Virus record (IMG/VR): IMGVR_UViG_3300037427_001348
Coordinates: 1-24,846 of that record
Strand: one strand, 5' to 3'
Length of the DNA stretch: 24,846 bases
Origin: a virus
This document shows positions 1 to 5,283 of this stretch, in pieces. The stretch's first letter is position 1. Each line of letters starts with the position of its first letter. The notes below the pieces were generated by a model. That model ran no database searches. It saw nothing but the letters and a program-made list of their open reading frames with translations, and was not told where the DNA came from. Position numbers and translations under genes: made by a program.

Positions 1-118
1 ACTCACTAAAGGTAATCATCATTTCCTTACGTGATAGTCTACAATGTTTTGCTGCTTTTGGCAAGTTCCATTTAGCAGAAAACAACATTTCCATTGCTTC
101 TCTAGTTTCAATTCTCAT
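1..118 (-). CDS. Hypothetical small protein, N-terminal part (runs off the window)
   Basis: An ATG at 116-118 opens a frame that stays open to the window edge, giving 39 residues. It overlaps the preceding stop by one base (TAATG), the junction style used throughout this cluster. The visible residues include AKWNLPKAAKHCRLSRKEM, which reads like a short helix-turn-helix of the Fis or sigma-region-4 kind (alanine pair, turn, second helix). This is pattern recognition only. By synteny with T4-like phages, clamp loader small subunit gp62 and regA should lie nearby downstream, but this N terminus does not look like gp62. Function unknown. Confidence 0.6.
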   Translation of the reverse strand, partial: MRIETREAMEMLFSAKWNLPKAAKHCRLSRKEMMITFSE

Positions 119-345
119 TAATAAAATCTCTGTTTACCATAAGATTGTTCCAATTCAAGAACTATAGAATCCATAATACGATCAAAAGACCTTGCCATCT
201 GACGATATCCTGACCCAACATATACTTGACCCAATACAACTGATGCTGTTGCTACACCCCAAAAGATGTAATAAAATCTGGACTTAACTTGAGCCTTTTG
301 TTTTTGTTTTAATGCTCCCCATTCTGGAATTGGTGGTGCTGTCAT
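118..345 (-). CDS. Small single-pass membrane protein of unknown function
   Basis: This frame encodes 75 residues from ATG 343-345. A proline-rich N terminus (MTAPPIPEWG) is followed by a basic stretch (KQKQKAQVKSR). One hydrophobic segment at roughly residues 26-43 (YYIFWGVATASVVLGQVY) should span the membrane, and the tail is amphipathic. A TTG at 358-360 is in frame but unlikely to be the start. It lies inside the Shine-Dalgarno stretch TTGGAGAAAACAATCATG, where GGAG sits 9 nt from the ATG. The start overlaps the stop of the 29-aa gene upstream (ATGA) and the stop overlaps the next start (TAATG). Small membrane proteins near gp44 occur in cyanophages as unknowns. No function assigned. Confidence 0.75.
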   Translation of the reverse strand: MTAPPIPEWGALKQKQKAQVKSRFYYIFWGVATASVVLGQVYVGSGYRQMARSFDRIMDSIVLELEQSYGKQRFY

Positions 346-431
346 GATTGTTTTCTCCAATGTTGTATTAAGAGTTTTAACTCTTCGATTCTTTGTTCTG
401 CTTGTTTAATTTTTTCTTCTAGAGGTGTCAT
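342..431 (-). CDS. 29-aa coiled-coil micro-gene after gp44
   Basis: ATG at 429-431 overlaps the gp44 stop (ATGA), and the TGA at 342-344 overlaps the ATG of the membrane-protein gene (ATGA again). The frame therefore exactly fills the space between two genes. The peptide MTPLEEKIKQAEQRIEELK continues to LLIQHWRKQS. It is strongly helical, with Leu/Ile at heptad-like spacing (L4, I8, I15, L18, I22), as in a short coiled coil. A GGAG lies about 11 nt before the start, which is weak. The case rests on the double overlap and the non-random composition. It could instead be only a translational bridge that carries ribosomes to the next gene. Confidence 0.55.
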   Translation of the reverse strand: MTPLEEKIKQAEQRIEELKLLIQHWRKQS

Positions 432-1369
432 TTGAATTCACACTCCACCATTATTTCGGTGAGACAGGCAAGCATATTTATCTCCTGATCTGCTACAAAG
501 GCGGTTTGGTATTGATATTTCGCAATAACAAGAACGGCAGCAGGAATAGTGCTAGGGACAAGGGATTCGTATAGACTATCGTAAATGCGACGAAATAATA
601 CACTAGTATCATTGTCCAAACTACTGTTGACCCACTTACGTACTTCAGGAAAGTTTTTCTCTTTAAGGATTTTAATAAGGTCATCAATCGCAACATCTGA
701 AAAAGCAGCTAATATTCCACTATCTATCTTACCACTAACTGCATATCTCTGACACTCGTTTAATACTCTTCTCCAATCTGGAAAATGCTTATTTACCAAT
801 TGTACTAATACTTTCTTATCAGCTTCAACCCGTTCTTTGTCCAAGATAAAGTTAAGTCTTTCGAAGAAAGAAGCAGCAATCGTTGGTTTATCCCTCTTGT
901 TGATTGTGAAGTCAATGACGGCACAACGGGAATGGAGTGGTTCAAGGATTTTGTTCTTATAATTGCAGGTAAATATGAACCTACAGTTTCCTGCGAATTC
1001 CTCAATAAAGGCCCTAAGTAAGAGTTGAACGTCATTTCCTGTGTTGTCTGCTTCATCAATAATAATAACCTTATGCTTTGCTTCAGATGTGAGTGATACT
1101 GTTGATGCAAAATTCTTAGCATTATTACGAACAGTATCAAGGAATCTTCCTTCATCAGATCCATTAATGACATAGAAGTCAACTCCTAGTTCATTACATA
1201 ATGCTTTAGCAACTGTGGTCTTACCTATACCAGGAGGACCAGCAAGAAGCATATTTGGTATTTCACCCTTATTTAGAAATTCCTTGAAAGTCTTCTTAGT
1301 ACTTTCAGGTAAAATACAATCATCAATTGTTTTGGGTCTATATTTCTCAACCCAGATGAAGTCACTCAT
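428..1369 (-). CDS. 44: Clamp loader large subunit (gp44-like AAA+ ATPase)
   Basis: The 313-aa protein is the ATPase subunit of the sliding clamp loader, which opens gp45 and places it on primer-template DNA. It begins with the RFC-type sequence WVEKYRPKTIDD. Walker A is GPPGIGKTT (residues 44-52), Walker B is VIIIDEAD (101-108), a sensor-1 Asn lies in FTCNY (about 136), and the SRC arginine finger is near 147-149. T4 gp44 is 319 aa, so this copy is full length. No clear Shine-Dalgarno precedes the ATG; the leader is AT-only up to the tRNA genes 21 nt upstream. The small subunit gp62 is expected past the window edge. Identification is secure. Confidence 0.96.
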   Translation of the reverse strand: MSDFIWVEKYRPKTIDDCILPESTKKTFKEFLNKGEIPNMLLAGPPGIGKTTVAKALCNELGVDFYVINGSDEGRFLDTVRNNAKNFASTVSLTSEAKHKVIIIDEADNTGNDVQLLLRAFIEEFAGNCRFIFTCNYKNKILEPLHSRCAVIDFTINKRDKPTIAASFFERLNFILDKERVEADKKVLVQLVNKHFPDWRRVLNECQRYAVSGKIDSGILAAFSDVAIDDLIKILKEKNFPEVRKWVNSSLDNDTSVLFRRIYDSLYESLVPSTIPAAVLVIAKYQYQTAFVADQEINMLACLTEIMVECEFK

Positions 1370-1390
1370 AATAAAATAAAAAATTAATAA

Positions 1391-1464
1391 CGGGACAGAT
1401 GGGATTTGAACCCACGACCTCTGCCGTGACAGGGCAGCGTTCTAAACCACTGAACTACTATCCC
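1391..1464 (-). tRNA. tRNA-Asp (anticodon GTC)
   Basis: Reading the minus strand, a complete cloverleaf forms. The acceptor GGGATAG pairs with CTGTCCC (one T-G), the anticodon stem CTGCC/GGCAG encloses loop CTGTCAC with anticodon GTC, and the T stem GTGGG/CCCAT encloses TTCAAAT. The discriminator is G. The CCA end is not encoded, so host nucleotidyltransferase must add it. It lies 3 nt after tRNA-Asn and 21 nt before gp44, so it is probably cut from the same transcript. I cannot tell from the window whether it compensates for phage codon usage. Confidence 0.95.
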
Positions 1465-1720
1465 AAACTCCTCCACCTGGACTCGAACCAGGGACAGGTT
1501 GATTAACAGTCAACTGCTCTACCAACTGAGCTATAGAGGATTGATTAACGGTTCCATCACCCCAGTGTCTTATGACCCCTGCAGTAATAAAACAGTTAGT
1601 GACGAGATAAGATACGAAAATAATAGAACGTACCAGAACAATGTAGTTGTCGTAGGGTTCAGTTTTTTCGTCAGAGAAACTACCCAATGCATACTTCCAA
1701 ATCCTCCATGTTTTTTTCAT
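1442..1720 (-). CDS. Small membrane protein whose frame continues through the tRNA genes
   Basis: ATG 1718-1720 opens a 92-codon frame. The first ~55 residues look like a real protein: MKKTWRIWKYALGSFSDEKT, then a hydrophobic segment at about 28-50 (VLVRSIIFVSYLVTNCFITAG), then VIRHWGDGT. I believe a similar short protein is widespread in cyanophages, but I am recalling that, not matching it here. There is no stop before tRNA-Asn. The frame runs through that whole tRNA and ends at a TAG inside the D-loop region of tRNA-Asp, so the last ~35 residues are a translated tRNA and probably carry no function. The start overlaps the stop of a 24-aa frame (ATGA). Confidence 0.65.
   Translation of the reverse strand: MKKTWRIWKYALGSFSDEKTEPYDNYIVLVRSIIFVSYLVTNCFITAGVIRHWGDGTVNQSSIAQLVEQLTVNQPVPGSSPGGGVWDSSSVV
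1468..1540 (-). tRNA. tRNA-Asn (anticodon GTT)
   Basis: The minus strand folds as a full tRNA. The acceptor TCCTCTA pairs with TGGAGGA, the D arm is GCTC/GAGC, the anticodon stem GTTGA/TCAAC encloses loop CTGTTAA (anticodon GTT), and the T arm CCTGG/CCAGG encloses TTCGAGT. The discriminator is G and CCA is not encoded. The membrane-protein frame upstream reads straight through this gene. The nine bases TTGATTAAC (plus strand) occur both in the anticodon arm (1499-1507) and directly before the tRNA 5' end (1541-1549). Confidence 0.95.
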
Positions 1721-1791
1721 TTCTTTTTGAATACACCCAACTTAGAGAATAACCATAATGTAACTATTGTCCAACCTATAATATACCACAT
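1717..1791 (-). CDS. 24-aa membrane micro-protein
   Basis: ATG 1789-1791 starts the peptide MWYIIGWTIVTLWLF, which ends SKLGVFKKK. It has one hydrophobic Trp-rich helix and a basic tail, the shape of a single-pass mini membrane protein with its C terminus on the cytoplasmic side. It begins 3 nt after the stop of the 80-aa gene, and its TGA overlaps the next ATG (ATGA). AGGA lies 9 nt before the start, a good Shine-Dalgarno. Membrane-like composition, Shine-Dalgarno and exact fit between neighbours together support a real gene. It may act with the membrane protein encoded directly after it, which is inference. Confidence 0.6.
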   Translation of the reverse strand: MWYIIGWTIVTLWLFSKLGVFKKK

Positions 1792-1794
1792 AAT

Positions 1795-2037
1795 TCAATA
1801 TCCTGCAGATCTTCCATCTTTCCACATATTCTTTTCATAATCAAAGTCAGGATGTGGTGCTGCTGATACAACAGGATTCTTGGATCTGTTATGAATTGCT
1901 ATGAACTTATCTGCAGCAAATGTTCCACCAAGACACACTTCAATTTCATCTCCATCATTCCAATTCAAATCACCATTCATTTTAGTATGGTCCATTGCCT
2001 CTTGGATTTTATCAATGATTTCTTGTGTTAGTTTCAT
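1795..2037 (-). CDS. Conserved-looking 80-aa hypothetical protein
   Basis: An 80-residue acidic soluble protein with no membrane segment or signal peptide. An N-terminal amphipathic helix (MKLTQEIIDKIQEAMDH) is followed by a predicted beta-rich part (NGDLNWNDGDEIEVCLGG, then ADKFIAIHNRS) and a C-terminal stretch with HPDFDYEKN. I do not recognise a domain. The ATG overlaps the stop of the nucleotidyltransferase gene (ATGA), so it is probably translationally coupled to it. The short spacing on both sides makes a real gene very likely, but its role is unknown. Confidence 0.8.
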   Translation of the reverse strand: MKLTQEIIDKIQEAMDHTKMNGDLNWNDGDEIEVCLGGTFAADKFIAIHNRSKNPVVSAAPHPDFDYEKNMWKDGRSAGY

Positions 2038-2492
2038 ATCCCTAATAATTTACGTTGACGTTCAAAATATCCATGGAGTATCCATGAACTACTATTCATT
2101 TTATCTGTTCCTCCAGTGCCAAATTCAAATGATACCCTTGAATTGTCTTTATATCTTTCATATTCTGGTGTATTAGTTTTTCCTCTATCACCTCCATTGC
2201 AAAATATAACTTCGTTAGATATCTCTAAACATTTTGCTATAGCACCACACGCAGAATCATCAGCATCATCCCATGATATAACAGCATCTACCATATCAAG
2301 ATGACGTACAATATCTGCACGTTCAGTCCAACACTGAAAGTATTGACCTTTTTTACGTGTCAACCAAGGATCACCATTTAATCCCACTACAAGATAATTC
2401 GATAAATCCTTTGCTCTCTTAAAGTACTGAAGATGACCACTATGAATAGGATCAAATCCACCAGTAACTAAACTTAGTCTATCACAAAACAT
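2034..2492 (-). CDS. Cytidylyltransferase-like nucleotidyltransferase
   Basis: A 152-aa protein of the HxGH nucleotidyltransferase superfamily (Rossmann-like alpha/beta fold). The signature GGFDPIHSGH sits at residues 11-20, after the first beta strand LSLVTGG, and the second conserved part NGGDRGKTNTPE is at about 99-110. Family members transfer CMP, AMP or similar groups from NTP to a phosphorylated substrate, as in glycerol-3-phosphate cytidylyltransferase or the C-terminal half of HldE. The substrate cannot be read from the sequence. Its length suits a stand-alone catalytic domain. It starts on the last base of the gp45 stop (TAATG). The C terminus carries SSSWIL (134-139), also found in another protein of this window. 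Superfamily is secure, substrate is not. Confidence 0.85.
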   Translation of the reverse strand: MFCDRLSLVTGGFDPIHSGHLQYFKRAKDLSNYLVVGLNGDPWLTRKKGQYFQCWTERADIVRHLDMVDAVISWDDADDSACGAIAKCLEISNEVIFCNGGDRGKTNTPEYERYKDNSRVSFEFGTGGTDKMNSSSWILHGYFERQRKLLGI

Positions 2493-3157
2493 TATTCAAA
2501 TGTGGAATCTGGTTCAAGTGCAATAAAATATTTTAGATTATAAGTTGAATTAGTAAATTGTGATAATAATTTAGAAGAAACTACCACATCATATGCACCA
2601 GGAATAATCTTAATATTCTCTACTTTAAAGTTGAAAGAAAACTCTTTATCAGTTTCACCAACTACAATGGCAAACTCATTAGAAGTATCATTCTTCTTGT
2701 CACGTACAACAAGTTTAACAACACCTGCACCACCAACTGCTGAGAAATCAGGTAGTTGATATACTGCTGCTGCCTTAAGTAGTTTCTCTAAGGTAACACT
2801 ATCAAGTTGAAAATGAACATCTTCAGAAGGAAGACTAATCTCCTTATCTGGTGGAGAAATAATTACATTAGGGTCTGCAAAGAAATACTTTACTCTCCTC
2901 TTACCTTCACGAATTGTTAAATAAGAATTCTCAGTAAAATCAAGATCAGGATCCTGATGTAAACCCAATCCATTTAAAAATTGATTGAGATCATAGATTG
3001 CAAAATCTCTGGAGAAATCTTCAACGATTTCTGCTTCTGCAAGAATATTCTTAGCAACAGAAATGGTACGAAGACTATTCCCTTTCTTTACAAGAATGGA
3101 ATTGTTAATACCAGCAAAGTTTTTAAGGATGGTTAGAGTTTTTTCAGATAAATTCAT
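2492..3157 (-). CDS. 45: Sliding clamp (gp45-like DNA polymerase processivity factor)
   Basis: gp45 forms a trimeric ring around DNA that tethers polymerase gp43 and, in T4, also activates late transcription through gp55/gp33. The protein begins MNLSEKTLTILKNFAGINNS, typical of T4-like clamps. I prefer this internal ATG (221 aa) over one seven codons upstream at 3176-3178, because AGAG lies 8 nt before it while the upstream ATG has no Shine-Dalgarno. T4 gp45 is 228 aa. It has the low-motif alternation of strands and helices expected of a clamp, with no catalytic residues. It sits in the usual order before gp44, although a nucleotidyltransferase, small genes and two tRNAs separate them here. 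Confidence 0.93.
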   Translation of the reverse strand: MNLSEKTLTILKNFAGINNSILVKKGNSLRTISVAKNILAEAEIVEDFSRDFAIYDLNQFLNGLGLHQDPDLDFTENSYLTIREGKRRVKYFFADPNVIISPPDKEISLPSEDVHFQLDSVTLEKLLKAAAVYQLPDFSAVGGAGVVKLVVRDKKNDTSNEFAIVVGETDKEFSFNFKVENIKIIPGAYDVVVSSKLLSQFTNSTYNLKYFIALEPDSTFE

Positions 3158-3180
3158 AGTTTGGTCTCTAAGTTTCATAA

Positions 3181-3867
3181 TTAAGGCATGTTGTGGTCAA
3201 TGTTCCCACTAGTCATTTTTGGTTTACCGTAATGCTCATCAAAATGTAAGAGTAGCATAGCATAATGTATGACTTTCATCAAGTCTTTCTTATTCTTTCC
3301 ATCTTTACTTCCATAACGGCTACCATACTTGAGTATGTTTGCTTGACAAAATGTAGATGCAAGATCCCTAGATGCCATTAAATCTAAGGTTTGAACATTA
3401 CGATACTCATGTTTGGTTCCAGTATAATGTCCATTGTAAGTACGTGACACATACTCTTTCACATCTTTGAGTATCTCCTCTTCATGATACTTGTTCCTGC
3501 TGTCTGACATATTCTCCTCTGTTGGATCCTCGATATTTAGCGTTAATTCATCATAGTTTAAATTAATATGATGTGCGATTTGATCATCATTATCTGAGAG
3601 AGGATCAGAAGAAAAAGGATTTGGCATATCAGGATCATTACGAGTGTAATCATACCAATATTGAGAATGCTCATAATCATCAGTATTAGTACTAATACTA
3701 ATTCCATCCTCTAATCCACTAATAGTAATACCATCACCCAAATCTTGAGAGGTACTTGTTTTTATTGGATCGTATTCATCACTTTCTTGTGGTGTTACTC
3801 TGTTTTCATCAGTCATTTTATCATCTCCATAAAGTTCATCATAAAGTAAACTCCAAGCATTTACCAT
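3181..3867 (-). CDS. DUF3310-like protein with acidic N-terminal region
   Basis: A 228-aa protein in two parts. Residues 1-125 are very acidic, low in complexity and probably disordered, with a near-repeat DGITISGLEDGISIS. Residues ~130-220 carry the pattern FCQANILKYGSRYG, then KNKKDLMKVIHYAMLL. This matches the DUF3310 family (nucleotide-kinase-like phage proteins of unproven role), with the characteristic KY..RYG..GG..DL.K...Y arrangement. It is preceded by the strongest Shine-Dalgarno in the window, an 11-nt full complement to the 16S 3' end at 3877-3887, inside the end of the AAA ATPase gene. The product may be abundant early. Biochemical role unknown. Confidence 0.75.
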   Translation of the reverse strand: MVNAWSLLYDELYGDDKMTDENRVTPQESDEYDPIKTSTSQDLGDGITISGLEDGISISTNTDDYEHSQYWYDYTRNDPDMPNPFSSDPLSDNDDQIAHHINLNYDELTLNIEDPTEENMSDSRNKYHEEEILKDVKEYVSRTYNGHYTGTKHEYRNVQTLDLMASRDLASTFCQANILKYGSRYGSKDGKNKKDLMKVIHYAMLLLHFDEHYGKPKMTSGNIDHNMP

Positions 3868-3871
3868 TATA

Positions 3872-4969
3872 TCAGTTCACCTCCTTATCGTCAAGTTGAA
3901 AATCAGCATCTACTTTATCATACAATTCAAGGAATGATTGCTTAGTATCATCATCAAATCTATTAACACATACTTGGATTGCCTTTGCTTTATTATTAAA
4001 GATGCTATATGCACGAAGAATGTGAACTAAACGACGAGTACTAATAATCTCATCCACACCACCATCATAGAATGTTTTACGGATGATGTCACCCCAATCA
4101 ACCAATCTCTTACAGAAATCAGTATCAGTAACACCCAATTGAGCAGCAATACCACCTAAGATTCTATTCTCAATAGTTGGTGATGGATAATCTTGCTCAA
4201 ATGTTACAGGGAACCTTTCAAGGAATGCTTCATTAAGAACATTAGTTCCTATGAACCTACCATCATCAGAACCTTTACCCTTTGTATTGGCAGTTGCAAT
4301 AACATTGAATCCTACCGCAGGTCTGACCACTCTACCGATTTTTTTGAGGAACACCCCTTTACCTTCAAGTATGGATTGGAGGCATAAGATTTTGTTACTA
4401 GCCAAGTCAATCTCATCGAGTAACAAGACTGCTCCTCGTTCAAGTGCTTCAACGACAGGTCCGTTATGCCAAACAGTTGACCCATCCACAAGACGGAACC
4501 CACCAATAAGATCGTCTTCATCAGTTTCAATAGTAATGTTTACACGAATAAGTTCTCTACCAAGTTGAGCACATGCTTGCTCTACAGAAAATGTTTTACC
4601 ATTTCCAGATAGTCCAGTGATAAAAGCAGGATAAAAAACATTGCTTTGTATGATTTTTTTAACATCTTTAAAACTACCAAATGGAACAAAAATATCATCC
4701 TTTTCAGGAACTAGATTTTGAATTTCTGAAGGAATTACAGCAGGTGCACTGAATGATTTTTCAATATTCTCAACTGCTTTAGTTGTTACCTCTAAATTCC
4801 ACTTACCTTTAGATACTTTATACTTCTGTATCTTTTTAGAAACAGTTGCATAACCAATATCATTCATAGCACAAAATGCTTTAACATCAGCAGCAGTAAA
4901 TTCTGTTCCATATGTTTCTCTTAATCCATCAACTGCCTGTTGCTCAGTCATTTTCAATTCAAAAGCCAT
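3872..4969 (-). CDS. CobS/MoxR-like AAA+ ATPase
   Basis: A 365-aa AAA+ ATPase of the MoxR/CobS clade. Walker A is GLSGNGKT (119-126), Walker B is VLLLDEID (181-188), the sensor-1 Asn is in ATANT (about 228), and the arginine-finger-like motif NEAFLERF is at 246-253. Residues 1-75 form an N-terminal helical region. Cyanophage homologues are usually named CobS after cobaltochelatase, but no CobN is present here. MoxR-type ATPases typically work with a VWA-domain protein to remodel or activate targets. Such a partner is encoded at 7247-9457. A terminator and a -10-like box lie just upstream, so it probably starts its own transcript. Family is secure; a cobalamin role is doubtful. Confidence 0.9.
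   Translation of the reverse strand: MAFELKMTEQQAVDGLRETYGTEFTAADVKAFCAMNDIGYATVSKKIQKYKVSKGKWNLEVTTKAVENIEKSFSAPAVIPSEIQNLVPEKDDIFVPFGSFKDVKKIIQSNVFYPAFITGLSGNGKTFSVEQACAQLGRELIRVNITIETDEDDLIGGFRLVDGSTVWHNGPVVEALERGAVLLLDEIDLASNKILCLQSILEGKGVFLKKIGRVVRPAVGFNVIATANTKGKGSDDGRFIGTNVLNEAFLERFPVTFEQDYPSPTIENRILGGIAAQLGVTDTDFCKRLVDWGDIIRKTFYDGGVDEIISTRRLVHILRAYSIFNNKAKAIQVCVNRFDDDTKQSFLELYDKVDADFQLDDKEVN
3877..3887 (-). promoter_or_regulatory. Full-length Shine-Dalgarno sequence
   Basis: The minus strand reads TAAGGAGGTGA, complementary over all 11 bases to the common bacterial 16S rRNA 3' end (TCACCTCCTTA). It lies within the last codons of the CobS-like gene (Lys-Glu-Val-Asn-stop) and ends 9 nt before the ATG of the DUF3310-like gene. 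Most genes here have short or no Shine-Dalgarno, so this one stands out. Confidence 0.85.
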
Positions 4970-4993
4970 TAGGTTGTTTGTTTAATTGAATAT

Positions 4994-4999
4994 ATTATA
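4994..4999 (-). promoter_or_regulatory. -10-like promoter element before the CobS-like gene
   Basis: The minus strand reads TATAAT within TATTATAATATATTC, about 25 nt before the ATG at 4969 and 10 nt past the terminator stem. No TTGACA-like -35 is found at the normal distance, where the terminator hairpin lies instead. It may be a -10-only or activator-dependent promoter. In AT-rich DNA a chance TATAAT is possible, but the position between terminator and gene supports it. Confidence 0.55.
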
Positions 5000-5003
5000 A
5001 TAC

Positions 5004-5028
5004 AAAAAAGAGGGTCATATAGACCCTC
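5004..5028 (-). terminator. Rho-independent terminator
   Basis: On the minus strand, GAGGGTC, a 5-nt loop, and GACCCTC form a perfect 7-bp stem followed by TTTTTT. It begins 13 nt after the stop at 5041 and closes the operon that starts with the VWA gene. Confidence 0.88.
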
Positions 5029-5040
5029 GTGGACACTTAT

Positions 5041-5283
5041 TTAATTGTCTCTTGTCTTTTTAAAAAACTCACCTAAAGACGATTGTAATTGACCTTCATT
5101 TTCTTCAGGATCTAACTTATCATATCCCTTCATCTTTTTCCATTTACCATATAGTGCTTGCAATATCCAACTAGAGGAAAGACTATCTGGTCCTTTCTCT
5201 AGTAGTTCAAGATGCCTTTCATTACTGGTGTAAGATTTGTACTCTTCCCTCCAATTGGAATCATCATAAAGTTTGTTTGTCAT
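5041..5283 (-). CDS. 80-aa hypothetical protein with SSSWIL motif
   Basis: A soluble, charged 80-residue protein with no recognisable domain. The N terminus is NWREEYKSYTSNERHLELLE. The centre holds SSSWILQALYGKWKK (about 36-50), a likely helix rich in aromatic and basic residues. The C terminus is acidic, then FFKKTRDN. Its ATG overlaps the stop of the Lys-rich gene (ATGA), and a terminator follows its own stop, so it is the last gene of the operon. SSSWIL also occurs near the C terminus of the nucleotidyltransferase. Function unknown. Confidence 0.75.
   Translation of the reverse strand: MTNKLYDDSNWREEYKSYTSNERHLELLEKGPDSLSSSWILQALYGKWKKMKGYDKLDPEENEGQLQSSLGEFFKKTRDN

Noticed and set aside
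475-482. GATAAATA at the 3' end of gp44 and AATAAATA in the gp23 start region as late promoters
   Set aside because: Both lie within coding sequence without a suitably spaced gene start after them; expected by chance in AT-rich DNA.
1391-1540. tRNA pair as a prophage or plasmid attachment site
   Set aside because: No integrase gene and no duplicated tRNA 3' end in the window; the phage is T4-like and lytic in type.
1499-1840. Plus-strand frame of 113 codons across the tRNA-Asn region
   Set aside because: It is antisense to a tRNA and to several tightly packed minus-strand genes, has no plausible Shine-Dalgarno and no recognisable protein pattern.
4251-4568. Plus-strand frame of 105 codons inside the CobS-like ATPase gene
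   Set aside because: Shadow of a strongly conserved coding region; Ser/Pro/Thr-rich composition is typical of antisense frames.
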